Source of the DNA: Burkholderia sp. Ac-20379
Lineage (GTDB): Bacteria; Pseudomonadota; Gammaproteobacteria; Burkholderiales; Burkholderiaceae
Reading direction: 5' to 3'
Length of the DNA: 64,000 nt
Assembly: GCF_017104645.1 (NCBI RefSeq)
Contig: NZ_JAAGPF010000004.1
Span: 1-64,000, forward strand
Every line of letters starts with the position of its first letter. Position 1 is the first letter of the stretch. Under the pieces are notes generated by a model that ran no database searches, had not been told where the DNA came from, and saw nothing but the letters and a program-made list of their open reading frames with translations. A program made the translations under genes and the position numbers. Positions 18,448 to 26,861 of this stretch are shown here, one piece after another.

Positions 18448-18670
18448 TTCCGGCCGGCCTCGCGCCGGTTCGGTTTCCGCCGCGGCTTCGGCCGCGCCGC
18501 CCCGGTTCCACGCGATACGCATCGCGCCGGCACCGGGGCGGTGTCGTTTACGGCCGCGTTCGTTGTGCATGTATGCCTCATGTCGGCATCCATTCCGCTT
18601 CGCGGGCACGTCGCACGCGCGCCGCCAAAACTTGCTATCGTGCCTGCTCGACAAACTGGGGAGCGTTTCG

Positions 18671-20032
18671 ATGGACTACGACTATGACCTGTTCGTGATC
18701 GGGGCGGGCTCCGGCGGCGTGCGGCTCGCGCGGATTTCGGCCTCGCTCGGCGCGCGCGTCGGCATCGCCGAGGTGGAGCAGATCGGCGGCACCTGCGTGC
18801 TGCGCGGCTGCATCCCGAAGAAGCTGCTGGTGTACGCGTCGCACTTCCCCGGCGAGGTGGAGGATGCGGCCGGCTTCGGCTGGACGTTCGGCCCCGGCGA
18901 ATTCTCGTGGCCCACGCTGATCGCCGCCAAGGATCGCGAGATCAACCGGCTGTCCGGCATCTACGTCAAGCTGCTGACCGACGCGGGCGTGACGATGCAC
19001 GAAGGGCGCGCGACGATCGTCGATCCGCACACGGTGGAGATCGCCGGCCGCCGCATCACGGCAAAGCACATCGGCGTGGCGACCGGCTCGTGGCCGACGC
19101 TGCCCGAGATCCCCGGCATCGAGCACGCGATCACCTCGCGCGAGGCGCTCGATCTGCCGGCACTGCCGAAACGCGTGGCGGTGGTGGGCGGCGGCTATAT
19201 CGCGGTGGAATTCGCCGGCATCTTCCAGGGCCTCGGCTCGCAGGTCGATCTGTTCTATCGCGGCGAGGCAATCCTGCGCCACTTCGACGACGATCTGCGC
19301 CGCGTGCTGCACGAGGAAATGAGCAAGCACGGCGTGGCGATCCACACCCATGCGCAGGTCGATGCGATCGTGCGTGGCGCCGACGGCGCGCTGACGCTCG
19401 ACGTCGGCGGCACGCCGCACGGGCCGTACGACGCGGTGCTGTACGCCACCGGCCGTCACCCGAACACGCAGGGCCTCGGCCTCGAGCAGGCCGGCGTGGC
19501 CTGCGAGGCGAGCGGCGCGATCCACGTGGACGCCTATTCGGCCACCAACGTGCCGTCGATCCACGCGATCGGCGACGTGACCTCGCGCCCGCAACTGACG
19601 CCGGTGGCCACGCGCGACGGCGCGCTGCTGGCCGCGAACCTGTTCGGCGCGCAGCGCGTCGAGGCCGATCACCGCGCGATTCCGTCGGCGGTGTTCAGTC
19701 ATCCCGAGCTGGCGACGGTGGGCCTGAGCGAACACGAGGCGCGCGCCGAACATGGCGAGGTCGACATCTACAAGACCTCGTTCCGGGCGCTCAAGCACAC
19801 GCTGACGGGCCGCGACGAAAAGATCTTCATGAAGCTCGTGGTGGCGCGCGATTCGCAGCGCGTGCTCGGCGCGCACATGATCGGCCCGGATGCAGCCGAA
19901 ACGATCCAGGGCATCGCGATCGCGGTGCGCATGGGCGCGACCAAGGCGCAGTTCGATGCGACCATCGGCATTCATCCGAGCGCGGCCGAGGAGTTCGTGA
20001 CGCTGCGCACGAAATCGCCGGATCCGGCGTAA
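18671..20032 (+). CDS. gor: Glutathione-disulfide reductase
   Basis: This 453-residue cytoplasmic flavoenzyme reduces glutathione disulfide with NADPH. The FAD site is FVIGAGSGGVRLAR, the redox-active disulfide is GGTCVLRGCIPKK, the NADPH Rossmann segment is VVGGGYIAVEFAGIFQGLG, and the catalytic His-Glu pair is in HPSAAEEFVTLR at the C-terminus. The VLRGCIPKK form and overall length match the proteobacterial Gor branch. ATG 18671 is preceded by a GGGGAG site. It stands alone between the porin and a convergent DUF4148 pair. Confidence 0.93.
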   Translation: MDYDYDLFVIGAGSGGVRLARISASLGARVGIAEVEQIGGTCVLRGCIPKKLLVYASHFPGEVEDAAGFGWTFGPGEFSWPTLIAAKDREINRLSGIYVKLLTDAGVTMHEGRATIVDPHTVEIAGRRITAKHIGVATGSWPTLPEIPGIEHAITSREALDLPALPKRVAVVGGGYIAVEFAGIFQGLGSQVDLFYRGEAILRHFDDDLRRVLHEEMSKHGVAIHTHAQVDAIVRGADGALTLDVGGTPHGPYDAVLYATGRHPNTQGLGLEQAGVACEASGAIHVDAYSATNVPSIHAIGDVTSRPQLTPVATRDGALLAANLFGAQRVEADHRAIPSAVFSHPELATVGLSEHEARAEHGEVDIYKTSFRALKHTLTGRDEKIFMKLVVARDSQRVLGAHMIGPDAAETIQGIAIAVRMGATKAQFDATIGIHPSAAEEFVTLRTKSPDPA

Positions 20033-20176
20033 CGCGGCGAGGGGAAGGGCGGGGCGCGCCGTGCGCGCGCCGCGCCGCGGCGTGGTGCGCGGCCTTCGAT
20101 CCGGCACGCGCCCGTTGCCGATGCTTCGCACAGCGAAGTATTTCGGGCGACAGAAAGCCGGCGGCCAGCCAGGCGT

Positions 20177-20515
20177 TCAGCGCAACTGCGAGGACGCGCG
20201 TGCGGACGAATTCGTCGCCTGTGTCCCGCCGCAGTCGCGCCGGTATTCGCGCGCCAGCTTGCGGCGCGCGGCGCGCACGTCGTCGGGGAAATCGCTGCCG
20301 TTGACCTGGGCCGGCGAGAAGCCCACGGCTTCCAGCTCGGCCAGCTCGCCGGTTACGTCGTGGCGGGTCAACGCCTGCGTGCGCATCGCGCGCGGCGCGG
20401 CGAACGGATAGCGCGCGCATTGCGCGGCCGTCAGGGGCAGCGCATGCGCGGCCGCGCCGGCGGCCATCAGGCACGCCGCTGCGCCGGCTCGCGCGATACG
20501 CGCCGCGGCGTTCAC
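20177..20515 (-). CDS. DUF4148 family secreted protein, second of a tandem pair (GTG start)
   Basis: This 112-residue protein has a signal peptide ending AAAHA and a DUF4148 motif (VTGELAELEAVGFSP...DFPDDVRAARRKLAREY). Proteins of this family are small, abundant and periplasmic in Burkholderia, with no known biochemical role. The GTG start at 20515 overlaps the stop of the upstream paralogue (GTGA), so translation is coupled. It resembles that neighbour along its length and probably arose by duplication. Its C-terminus carries an extra Ser/Ala-rich tail. Confidence 0.75.
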   Translation of the reverse strand: MNAAARIARAGAAACLMAAGAAAHALPLTAAQCARYPFAAPRAMRTQALTRHDVTGELAELEAVGFSPAQVNGSDFPDDVRAARRKLAREYRRDCGGTQATNSSARASSQLR

Positions 20516-20814
20516 GATGCCGCGCCCGTGTGCTTGACGCAGTCGCGCTGGAACTTCTGCATCAGCTTCTGCTGGGCGGTGTCGATGTCGTCCGGGTAGT
20601 TGTTGTCGTCGCCGGCCGAGGGCTGGTAGCCGACCGATTCGAGTTCCGACAGCTCGTTGACGATCTGCTTGTGCGTGACCGGCGCGCTCGTCTTCACGAA
20701 CGGGTAGTCGTGACATTGCTGCGTCGTCAGCGGCGCGGCGTGCGCGGCGACGCCGACGGCCATCAGGCTGGCGCACAGCAGGGCACGTTTCAGGTTCTTG
20801 ATTTGGCTGTTCAT
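20512..20814 (-). CDS. DUF4148 family secreted protein, first of a tandem pair
   Basis: This 100-residue protein has a signal peptide (hydrophobic run LCASLMAVGVAAHA) followed by LTTQQCHDYPF and the DUF4148 core IVNELSELESVGYQPSAGDD and YPDDIDTAQQKLMQKF. Two Cys residues in the mature part could form a disulfide in the periplasm; the paralogue keeps both. ATG 20814 follows AAGGAG. Two TGAAR-N4-YTTCA boxes lie 130-180 bases upstream. Confidence 0.8.
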   Translation of the reverse strand: MNSQIKNLKRALLCASLMAVGVAAHAAPLTTQQCHDYPFVKTSAPVTHKQIVNELSELESVGYQPSAGDDNNYPDDIDTAQQKLMQKFQRDCVKHTGAAS

Positions 20815-20944
20815 GAGTTCGCTCCTTGATTCGGGTTGCGCCGGCGGCATCCGCGCCGGCGGGGTTGTCCGGTCCGGCGTCGCATCGCCGAGACCACGGA
20901 ATGCAGACTAGTGGAGGGCGTTTGTCGAAACGGTGGAGCGCACA

Positions 20945-20958
20945 TGAAACTTCCTTCA
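20945..20958. promoter_or_regulatory. Inverted repeat TGAAA-CTTC-CTTCA (shared box 1)
   Basis: It lies 131 bases upstream of the DUF4148 pair, with one mismatch from perfect symmetry. It belongs to a set of seven similar boxes found only in promoter regions of this window. Confidence 0.55.
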
Positions 20959-20979
20959 TCGTCGCCCCCGCCATCTCGC

Positions 20980-20993
20980 TGAAATAACTTTCA
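20980..20993. promoter_or_regulatory. Inverted repeat TGAAA-TAAC-TTTCA (shared box 2)
   Basis: A perfect 5+5 repeat with a 4-base spacer, 35 bases (centre to centre) from box 1, upstream of the DUF4148 pair and of the divergent small gene at 21151. Confidence 0.6.
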
Positions 20994-21150
20994 CGTGTCT
21001 GCCAGCGTTGGTTCAGGTGCGCTCGCGTATCGTTCGGATCGTGATGGAAGCAAGGGCCGAGGCAACCGGCGCACATCGAATGACTTGGCGAAACCGCAAG
21101 CATCCCGAAGCATCGCCGGCCTGAACGACTGGACAGACGAGGAGACGGGC

Positions 21151-21393
21151 GTGAACGGACGCACCATCGGATCGATCGGATTGGCGGCCGTCGCGCTGTG
21201 CGTGAGCGCGGTGGCGGACGCGAAGGTGCAGGGCAGCGGCGGCCCGGTGGCCGACGTGGTGCTCGATCACGCGAGGGTCGAGCGCCAATATCGGGCGATC
21301 GAGGACGCGCGCCGCCGCGCCGCCGGAAATATGCGACGCAACGTCGCAGAAGGGCGCCCCGGCGACGCTGCGCTCGCGGCCGATCCGGGCTGA
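21151..21393 (+). CDS. Small secreted protein of unknown function
   Basis: This 80-residue ORF starts with GTG 21151 after a GAGGAG ribosome site. The first 24 residues form a signal peptide (IGLAAVALCVSAVADA), then a short, charged, Arg/Ala-rich mature part. No family is recognised. It diverges from the DUF4148 pair and precedes the two-component genes on the same strand, so it may belong to the same envelope regulon. It is credible as a gene because of the ribosome site and signal peptide. Confidence 0.5.
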   Translation: MNGRTIGSIGLAAVALCVSAVADAKVQGSGGPVADVVLDHARVERQYRAIEDARRRAAGNMRRNVAEGRPGDAALAADPG

Positions 21394-21474
21394 AACGCGG
21401 CGCGCCGCGCCCCGTCGACGAAGAGCGGACGAACCGCGCCGGCCATGGCGCGGCGGCGGCGCGTGCGCGCCGCA

Positions 21475-21488
21475 TGAAGAATCTTTAA
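21475..21488. promoter_or_regulatory. Imperfect box TGAAG-AATC-TTTAA (shared box 3)
   Basis: A weaker match to the shared TGAAR-N4-YTTCA box (last positions differ), 159 bases before the response regulator start. A second ATGAAG follows at 21488-21493. Confidence 0.35.
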
Positions 21489-21646
21489 TGAAGCCGATAC
21501 CCCTTTGCCACGCGCGCGCGTGTAGCCTGCGCTGAGAGCTGTCGACGCACGACGGCCACTCAACGCCCAGGCCGGATATGGCAACATCCCTCTCTTCTCA
21601 TCACGAATCGCCGCCGCCGCGTTCCCTTGCGGCCGGCGGGACGACA

Positions 21647-22324
21647 ATGTTTCGAGTCCTGACTATCGAAGACGATGACATCACTGCGAATGAAATCGTC
21701 GGCGAATTGAAAGATCGCGGCTTCGCCGTGGAATGGGTGGCCAACGGCCGCGACGGCATGGCGCGCGCGCTCACCGAGGATTACGACGTCATCACGCTCG
21801 ACCGCATGCTGCCGGGCGTGGACGGCCTGACCATCGTCACCACCATGCGCAGCATCGGCGTGCGCACGCCGGTGCTGATGCTCAGCGCGCTCGGCGACGT
21901 GGACGAACGCGTGCGCGGCCTGCGCGCCGGCGGCGACGACTACCTCACCAAGCCGTTCGATCCCGAGGAAATGGCCGCGCGCCTCGAAGTGCTGCTGCGC
22001 CGCAGCCGCACCGCGCCCGCGCAATCGGAAACCACGCTGTCGGTCGGCCGCCTCACGCTCGACCTGATCGGCCGCAAGGCGATGCGCGACGGCGTGGAAA
22101 TCTCGCTGCTGCCCACCGAATACCGCGTGCTCGAATACATGATGCGCAATGCCGGGCAGACCATCACGCGCACCATGCTGTTCGAAGCCGTGTGGGGCTA
22201 TCACTTCGATCCGGGCACGAACCTGATCGACGTCCACATGGGGCGCCTGCGCAAGAAGATCGATCCGTCCGACGCCGCCCCGATGATCCGAACCGTGCGC
22301 GGCGCCGGTTACATCCTGTCGTGA
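21647..22324 (+). CDS. OmpR/PhoB-family response regulator
   Basis: This 225-residue protein has a receiver domain (1-118) with the acidic pocket E8-D9-D10, phospho-acceptor Asp52 in TLDRMLPGVDG and the conserved Lys in DDYLTKPF. The winged-helix DNA-binding domain (about 130-225) contains EYRVLEYMMRNAGQTITR and ends RTVRGAGYILS. It is followed after 7 bases by its sensor kinase. It is strikingly like the orphan regulator at 38394-39068 (same DRMLP motif and linker style), so the two are close paralogues. ATG 21647 is preferred; an in-frame ATG at 21578 adds a non-receiver leader. Confidence 0.93.
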   Translation: MFRVLTIEDDDITANEIVGELKDRGFAVEWVANGRDGMARALTEDYDVITLDRMLPGVDGLTIVTTMRSIGVRTPVLMLSALGDVDERVRGLRAGGDDYLTKPFDPEEMAARLEVLLRRSRTAPAQSETTLSVGRLTLDLIGRKAMRDGVEISLLPTEYRVLEYMMRNAGQTITRTMLFEAVWGYHFDPGTNLIDVHMGRLRKKIDPSDAAPMIRTVRGAGYILS

Positions 22325-22331
22325 GCCCATC

Positions 22332-23735
22332 GTGAGCGAACAAGCAAGCCGCGCGTCCGGCGGATCGGGCGCGCTGCGCTGGTATTCGAGTACGTTCCGG
22401 CTCGTCATCGTCTACGCGGTGATGTTCTCGGTGTCGGTGATGCTGCTGCTCGGCGTGATCGCCTCGCGCACCACGCACGACATGAAGAGCGAAACCGACG
22501 TCGTGATCGATTGGCAGATGATCTACTTCGATTCGATGGCCGACGCCGATCTGCCGGGCGCGATCCATCGCCGGCTCGAACACGAGCGCATGCATACCAA
22601 TTACTACGGGCTGTTCGCGCCGGACGGCCGGCACGTGGCCGGCGACGTGCTCGAATTCCCGGCCGGGCTGGCCACCGACCGCAACGGCCAGACGCTCGCG
22701 CACAGCCTCAAGATCGCCGGCGATCAGATCGCGCCGGTGGTGCGCGCGATGGCCGAGTTGCGGCCCAACGGCTACCGGCTCGTGCTCGCGCGCGATCTGA
22801 CCCATATCCTCGCGATCCGCACCGCGATCATCAACGCGCTGGTGGTGGGCGGCGTGCTGTGCTTCGGCGCGGGCCTGCTCGGCGGGCTGGTGCTCAGCGT
22901 GCGGCAGATGCGGCGCATCCGCGCGATCCGCCAGGTCACGCAGCACATCGCGCGCGGCGATCTCGCGCAGCGCCTGCCGGTGGGCGGGCGCGACGAGATC
23001 GACATGCTCTCGCACCTCGTCAATCACATGCTGGCCGAGGTCGAGCGGCTGATGCACGAGGTCAAGGGCGTGTGCGACGGCATCGCGCACGACCTGCGCA
23101 CGCCGCTCGCGCACGTTCACACGCTGCTCGCGCATGCCGCCGAGCGCGCCGGCGCCTACGACGACGCGGCGCTCGCCAGCCTCGTCTCGCGCGCGCGCAA
23201 CGAAACCGACGCGCTGCTCGGGCGCTTCCGCGCGATGCTGCGGATCGCCGAGATCGGCTCGCTGCAACGGCGCGGCGGCTTCGGCGAGGTCGATCTCGAA
23301 GCGCTGGTGGCGGATGTCGGCGATCTGTTCGAGCCGCTCGCCGAAAGCCGCGAGATTCGTTTTGAAGTGCTGACCGAACGCGTGACGCCGGTGCACGGCG
23401 ATCGCGCGCTGCTGTTCGAGGCGCTGACTAACCTGCTCGACAACGCGCTGAAGTATTCGGCGTCGGGCGGCACCGTGCGGCTCGAGGTGCGGCAGCGGTT
23501 GCAAGGCCCGCAGATCGACGTGTGGGACGACGGCCCCGGCATCGCCCCCGACGAGCGCGAGGCCGTGCTCCAGCACCGCTACCGCAGCACCCGCACCGGG
23601 CATCAGGCCGGTTACGGGCTGGGCCTGAGCATCGTCTCGACGGTGATCAACGTGCACGATTTCACGCTGCGCATCGGCAGCGCCGATCCGGGCACGCGCG
23701 TCACGATCGAATGCTGGCCGAGGACGCTCGTATGA
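22332..23735 (+). CDS. Sensor histidine kinase
   Basis: This 467-residue inner-membrane kinase starts with GTG 22332. It has a transmembrane segment at about 20-45, a periplasmic sensor region at about 46-168, a second segment (LVVGGVLCFGAGLLGGLVL) and a HAMP domain. The HisKA box has phospho-His253 in IAHDLRTPLAH. The ATPase domain shows N box NLLDNALKYS, G1 DDGPGI and G2 GYGLGLSIV. Its partner is the regulator just upstream. The signal is unknown. It may also serve the orphan regulator encoded near 38.4 kb. Confidence 0.93.
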   Translation: MSEQASRASGGSGALRWYSSTFRLVIVYAVMFSVSVMLLLGVIASRTTHDMKSETDVVIDWQMIYFDSMADADLPGAIHRRLEHERMHTNYYGLFAPDGRHVAGDVLEFPAGLATDRNGQTLAHSLKIAGDQIAPVVRAMAELRPNGYRLVLARDLTHILAIRTAIINALVVGGVLCFGAGLLGGLVLSVRQMRRIRAIRQVTQHIARGDLAQRLPVGGRDEIDMLSHLVNHMLAEVERLMHEVKGVCDGIAHDLRTPLAHVHTLLAHAAERAGAYDDAALASLVSRARNETDALLGRFRAMLRIAEIGSLQRRGGFGEVDLEALVADVGDLFEPLAESREIRFEVLTERVTPVHGDRALLFEALTNLLDNALKYSASGGTVRLEVRQRLQGPQIDVWDDGPGIAPDEREAVLQHRYRSTRTGHQAGYGLGLSIVSTVINVHDFTLRIGSADPGTRVTIECWPRTLV

Positions 23736-23799
23736 CGCGAGCGTCGATCGGCCAGCGTGCGCTGCCACGGCATTTTTCAGGTGCGGAGGGCCGCCGATC

Positions 23800-24492
23800 G
23801 TGCGCATCCTGCTCGTGACCTCGCTGCACCCGGAAGCCGCCTGGCTGCACAAGGCGCTTCAGGAAAGCGGCCACAGCCTGCAACGCGCCGACGATTTGCG
23901 CGACGGCCTGTTCCTGGCCTCGCAGGAAGCGTTCGACGCGATCGTGGCCACCGCGTTCGAATCCGGCAGCGATGCCGCGCTGATCGACGCGCTGCCGCGT
24001 TTCGCGACCGACGGCGGCGGCGCGGCGCTGGTGGTGCTGCTCGGCCAGGCGTCGGCCAGCGAGCGGATCCGCGCGCTGCGCGCCGGCGCCGACGCCTGTT
24101 TCGGCGCGCCGTATTCGTTCCTCGAATTGCACGAGCGCCTGCAGGCGCTGCAACGGCTCGGCGTGCCGCGCGAAGCCGACGGCCCGCTGGCCGCCGCGGC
24201 CGCCAGCTCCACGTTCGATGCGCTGTCGCGCGAGCTGAAGGACGGCAAGCTGCGTCTGGCCGTCACGCGCCGCGAATTCCTGCTGCTCGAATGCCTGATG
24301 CGCAGCCCCAATGCGCCGGTGCCGCGCGATCAGCTGATCCGCTACGTGTGGCAGGACAAGGAGGATGTCGATCCGTCGAGCGTGAACCTCGTGGTGTCGC
24401 GGCTGCGCCGCAAGCTCTCACGCCACCTGCCCGACGTGAAGATCGATACCGTCAGCCGCTACGGCTATCAGGTGACGCTGCCGGACGCCTGA
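23800..24492 (+). CDS. OmpR-type regulator with degenerate receiver domain
   Basis: This 230-residue protein starts with GTG 23800, 64 bases after the kinase gene. The C-terminal winged helix (about 150-228) is intact, with TRREFLLLECLMRSPNAPV and SVNLVVSRLRRKLSRHL. The receiver-like N-terminus has lost the chemistry: the acidic pocket is TSLHPE rather than EDD, the phospho-acceptor position is Thr51 (FDAIVAT), and the conserved Lys is Ala (CFGAPYSF). It should therefore not be phosphorylated. It may bind DNA constitutively, respond to a ligand, or modulate the neighbouring regulator. Confidence 0.85.
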   Translation: MRILLVTSLHPEAAWLHKALQESGHSLQRADDLRDGLFLASQEAFDAIVATAFESGSDAALIDALPRFATDGGGAALVVLLGQASASERIRALRAGADACFGAPYSFLELHERLQALQRLGVPREADGPLAAAAASSTFDALSRELKDGKLRLAVTRREFLLLECLMRSPNAPVPRDQLIRYVWQDKEDVDPSSVNLVVSRLRRKLSRHLPDVKIDTVSRYGYQVTLPDA

Positions 24493-24536
24493 CGCACGAC
24501 ACGCTTCAGATCGCACGCATCGTCCCGCCAGAAACG

Positions 24537-24572
24537 ACAAGGGCGCACCGCCAGCCGGCAGTGCGCCCTTGT
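24537..24572. terminator. Bidirectional terminator hairpin
   Basis: A perfect 12-base stem (ACAAGGGCGCAC / GTGCGCCCTTGT) with a 12-base loop lies between the convergent degenerate regulator and the lipoprotein gene. A T-rich stretch follows on the minus side, so it best serves the lipoprotein transcript. Confidence 0.75.
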
Positions 24573-24589
24573 TGTATGGGCGGCGATGA

Positions 24590-24745
24590 TCAGGAGCCGA
24601 AGAACGGCACGCAGAAATCGGGCGGGCCGACGCAATCGCCGGGGCCATTGGGACGCGCGGCGGCGCAGCCGGACAGCATGGCGCCGGCGGCCATCGCGAC
24701 GAGCGCGAGGCGGGCGGTGCGAACGAGCAGGGGACGAAGCTTCAT
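24590..24745 (-). CDS. Small Cys-containing lipoprotein (51 residues)
   Basis: ATG 24745 to TGA 24590-24592 encodes 51 residues. A basic start (MKLRPLLVRTARLALVAMAA) leads to a lipobox (AMLSGC, Cys27), then a mature part of about 25 residues rich in Pro, Gly and Phe with two further Cys (GDCVGPPDFCVPFFGS). The signal peptide, lipobox and following terminator make it a credible gene despite its size. It lies downstream of a DUF4148 gene on the same strand and may be in one transcript with it. No family is recognised. Confidence 0.6.
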   Translation of the reverse strand: MKLRPLLVRTARLALVAMAAGAMLSGCAAARPNGPGDCVGPPDFCVPFFGS

Positions 24746-24862
24746 GTTGAGCGAATCGTGCAGAGACGGGAGCGGAAGACGTGACGTGGATGCGATGCCT
24801 GCGGCCCGGCCGGTGCGTGCGCCGAACGCGGCGCGCGATGCAGGCCGGCCGGGCGGCCTGCG

Positions 24863-25162
24863 TCAGTGTGCATAGAGCGTCGAGTTCAGATACTTGAGCT
24901 GGCCGTCCTGTTCGGCCTGCACCAGCTCCTGATACACCTGCGCGCGGGTCTTTTCGGGCGCCTGCTGGCCGTACGACTGCGCATAGGTCTGGCCGCCCGG
25001 CGGCGCGGTCCAGGTGCTCGCGGCGCCGCCGGGCACGCCGTCCTTGCTGGCGGCCGGCACCATCTGGGTGGACGGGGCGGCCTGCGTCGAAACGGTCGCG
25101 GCAAAGGCGGGAACGGCAAGCGCGGCGAGCAGCGCGGCGGCGGCGATCTTCGCGGAATTCAT
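24863..25162 (-). CDS. DUF4148-like secreted protein
   Basis: This 99-residue protein has a clear signal peptide ending VPAFAA, then a Pro/Ala/Gly-rich region and a C-terminal segment (KTRAQVYQELVQAEQDGQL) matching the DUF4148 core. It ends in LNSTLYAH. ATG 25162 follows GAGGA. It lacks the two Cys of the 20.5 kb pair. It diverges from the second porin across a 332-base region that holds two shared inverted-repeat boxes. Confidence 0.75.
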   Translation of the reverse strand: MNSAKIAAAALLAALAVPAFAATVSTQAAPSTQMVPAASKDGVPGGAASTWTAPPGGQTYAQSYGQQAPEKTRAQVYQELVQAEQDGQLKYLNSTLYAH

Positions 25163-25279
25163 GTTCGTTATCCTCATGATCGATGACTGGGTTGATCCCC
25201 TGCGCAATCTCCATCGCGTTGCGCATCGGGTTGAGGACAAGCATAGAGGGGGGGCGATAGCGGTTCGGCATACGCAACG

Positions 25280-25293
25280 TGAAAAGATCTTCA
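25280..25293. promoter_or_regulatory. Inverted repeat TGAAA-AGAT-CTTCA (shared box 4)
   Basis: It lies in the divergent region between the DUF4148-like gene (start 25162) and the porin (start 25495), with one mismatch from perfect symmetry. Confidence 0.55.
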
Positions 25294-25345
25294 TGCGTTG
25301 CGGCGAGGCTGTCGGGATCGACATGAAGTGCGGGTATCGCGAAGA

Positions 25346-25359
25346 TGAAAAAGGCTTCA
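25346..25359. promoter_or_regulatory. Inverted repeat TGAAA-AAGG-CTTCA (shared box 5)
   Basis: A second copy in the same divergent region, 66 bases from box 4 and 136 bases before the porin ATG. Confidence 0.55.
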
Positions 25360-25494
25360 TTTTTCAGGCCGTTTTCATAACCGCCCTGTCACGCGGGCTG
25401 CCTAAATTGTGCGCCATCGCACCGTGCAAGGATTGGCCATTCCACACACGGGGCTTGCGGTGCGAGAAGACCGACCCACTCTAGCGAAAATCTC

Positions 25495-26670
25495 ATGAAG
25501 AAATATCTGGCAATCCCGGCAGCGCTCGCGTGCCTGCTTTCGACCGCCGCTCATGCGCAGAGCAGCGTGACGCTTTACGGCACCATCGACGCAGGCCTGG
25601 ATTACATCAGCAACCAGAAGTCGGGCAACGTGAGCGGCCCGGCTTACGGCGTGCAAAGCGGCAACGTCAGCACCTCGCGCTGGGGCCTGCGCGGCAATGA
25701 AGACCTCGGTGGCGGCCTGTCGGCAGTGTTCACCCTCGAAAACGGCTTCAGCGTGAACACCGGCAAGTTCGGCAACGGCGGCGACGAGTTCGGCCGTCAG
25801 GCGTTCGTCGGTCTGTCGAGCAACCAGTGGGGCACCGTGACGCTGGGCCGTCAGTACGACTTCATCGTCGACTACGTCGCGCCGCTGTCGGCGACCGGCT
25901 CCGGCTTCGGCGGCAATATCGCCGACCACCCGTTCGACAACGACAACCTCGCGAACGACACGCGCATGAACAACTCCATCAAGTTCCGCAGCGCGAACTA
26001 CAGTGGATTCTCGTTCGGCGGCGCCTATGGCTTCAGCAACATGGGCGGCGGGATGTCGAACAACAACGCGTACAGCGTCGGCGCCGCGTATGCGAACGGC
26101 CCGGTCAGCCTGGGCGTCGGCTACCTGCAATCGAACAACCCGGGCGGCGTGAACACGCCGGCCAACACGGGCGGTTCGCTGAGCAGCTCGGACGGCAACT
26201 CGATGCTGGTGGGCGGCCGCTGGCGCACCTTCGGCGCGGGCGCACGCTACGCGTTCGACAAGGCGAGCGTGGGCTTCGTCTACACGCGCACGATCCTCAA
26301 CAATCCGAACGAAATTTCGGAAGGCGGCTCGTACGGCAGCGTGAACGGCCAGCTCCTCACGTTCAGCAACTATGAACTGAATGCGCGCTACTTCCTGACG
26401 CCGGCCCTGACGCTGGGTGGTTCGTACACCTACACGCAAGGCCGCTTCGACAATGCCGGCCGCACGCTGGCGCCGAAGTGGAACCAGTTCATGCTGCAGG
26501 CCGACTACGCGCTGTCGCGCCGCACCGATCTGTATCTGGAAGGCGTCTATCGCAAGGTCAGCGGCGCCGACGGCGTGTCGGTGCTGGGCCAGGCCGGCAT
26601 CTTCAACTTCGCGGCATCGAGCAACAACCGCCAGGCTGTCGTGGCAGCCGGCATTCGTCACAAGTTCTGA
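25495..26670 (+). CDS. Gram-negative porin, Burkholderia type
   Basis: This 391-residue outer-membrane porin has a signal peptide (LACLLSTAAHA) followed by QSSVTLYGTIDAGLDYISNQ, then NEDLGGGLSAVFTLENGFSV and QAFVGLSSNQWGTVTLGRQY, with C-terminal Phe in VAAGIRHKF. It is of the same family as the porin at 17323 but only moderately similar, so it is not a recent duplicate. Two shared inverted-repeat boxes lie upstream, suggesting control by an OmpR-type regulator, the usual arrangement for porins. Confidence 0.93.
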   Translation: MKKYLAIPAALACLLSTAAHAQSSVTLYGTIDAGLDYISNQKSGNVSGPAYGVQSGNVSTSRWGLRGNEDLGGGLSAVFTLENGFSVNTGKFGNGGDEFGRQAFVGLSSNQWGTVTLGRQYDFIVDYVAPLSATGSGFGGNIADHPFDNDNLANDTRMNNSIKFRSANYSGFSFGGAYGFSNMGGGMSNNNAYSVGAAYANGPVSLGVGYLQSNNPGGVNTPANTGGSLSSSDGNSMLVGGRWRTFGAGARYAFDKASVGFVYTRTILNNPNEISEGGSYGSVNGQLLTFSNYELNARYFLTPALTLGGSYTYTQGRFDNAGRTLAPKWNQFMLQADYALSRRTDLYLEGVYRKVSGADGVSVLGQAGIFNFAASSNNRQAVVAAGIRHKF

Positions 26671-26692
26671 CCGGTCCTCGCCGGTTGAGGCG

Positions 26693-26718
26693 GGCCGGGC
26701 GGCGTGTGCCGCCCGGCC
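26693..26718 (+). terminator. Hairpin after second porin
   Basis: An 11-base GC stem (GGCCGGGCGGC / GCCGCCCGGCC) with a GTGT loop, 22 bases after the porin stop. No T-run follows. Confidence 0.6.
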
Positions 26719-26861
26719 TCGCGTTGCGCGAGGGTCGATCGATTCGCGCGCTTAGGTGGCGGCGTATCCGGTGAGCGACCGGCTGCGCCGGTAGTGCGGT
26801 TTCCGCCCCTCTTGTTTTGTCGGCAGCATCGGCCGGGCGAGCGGAAGGCGGTGATCTTCGG

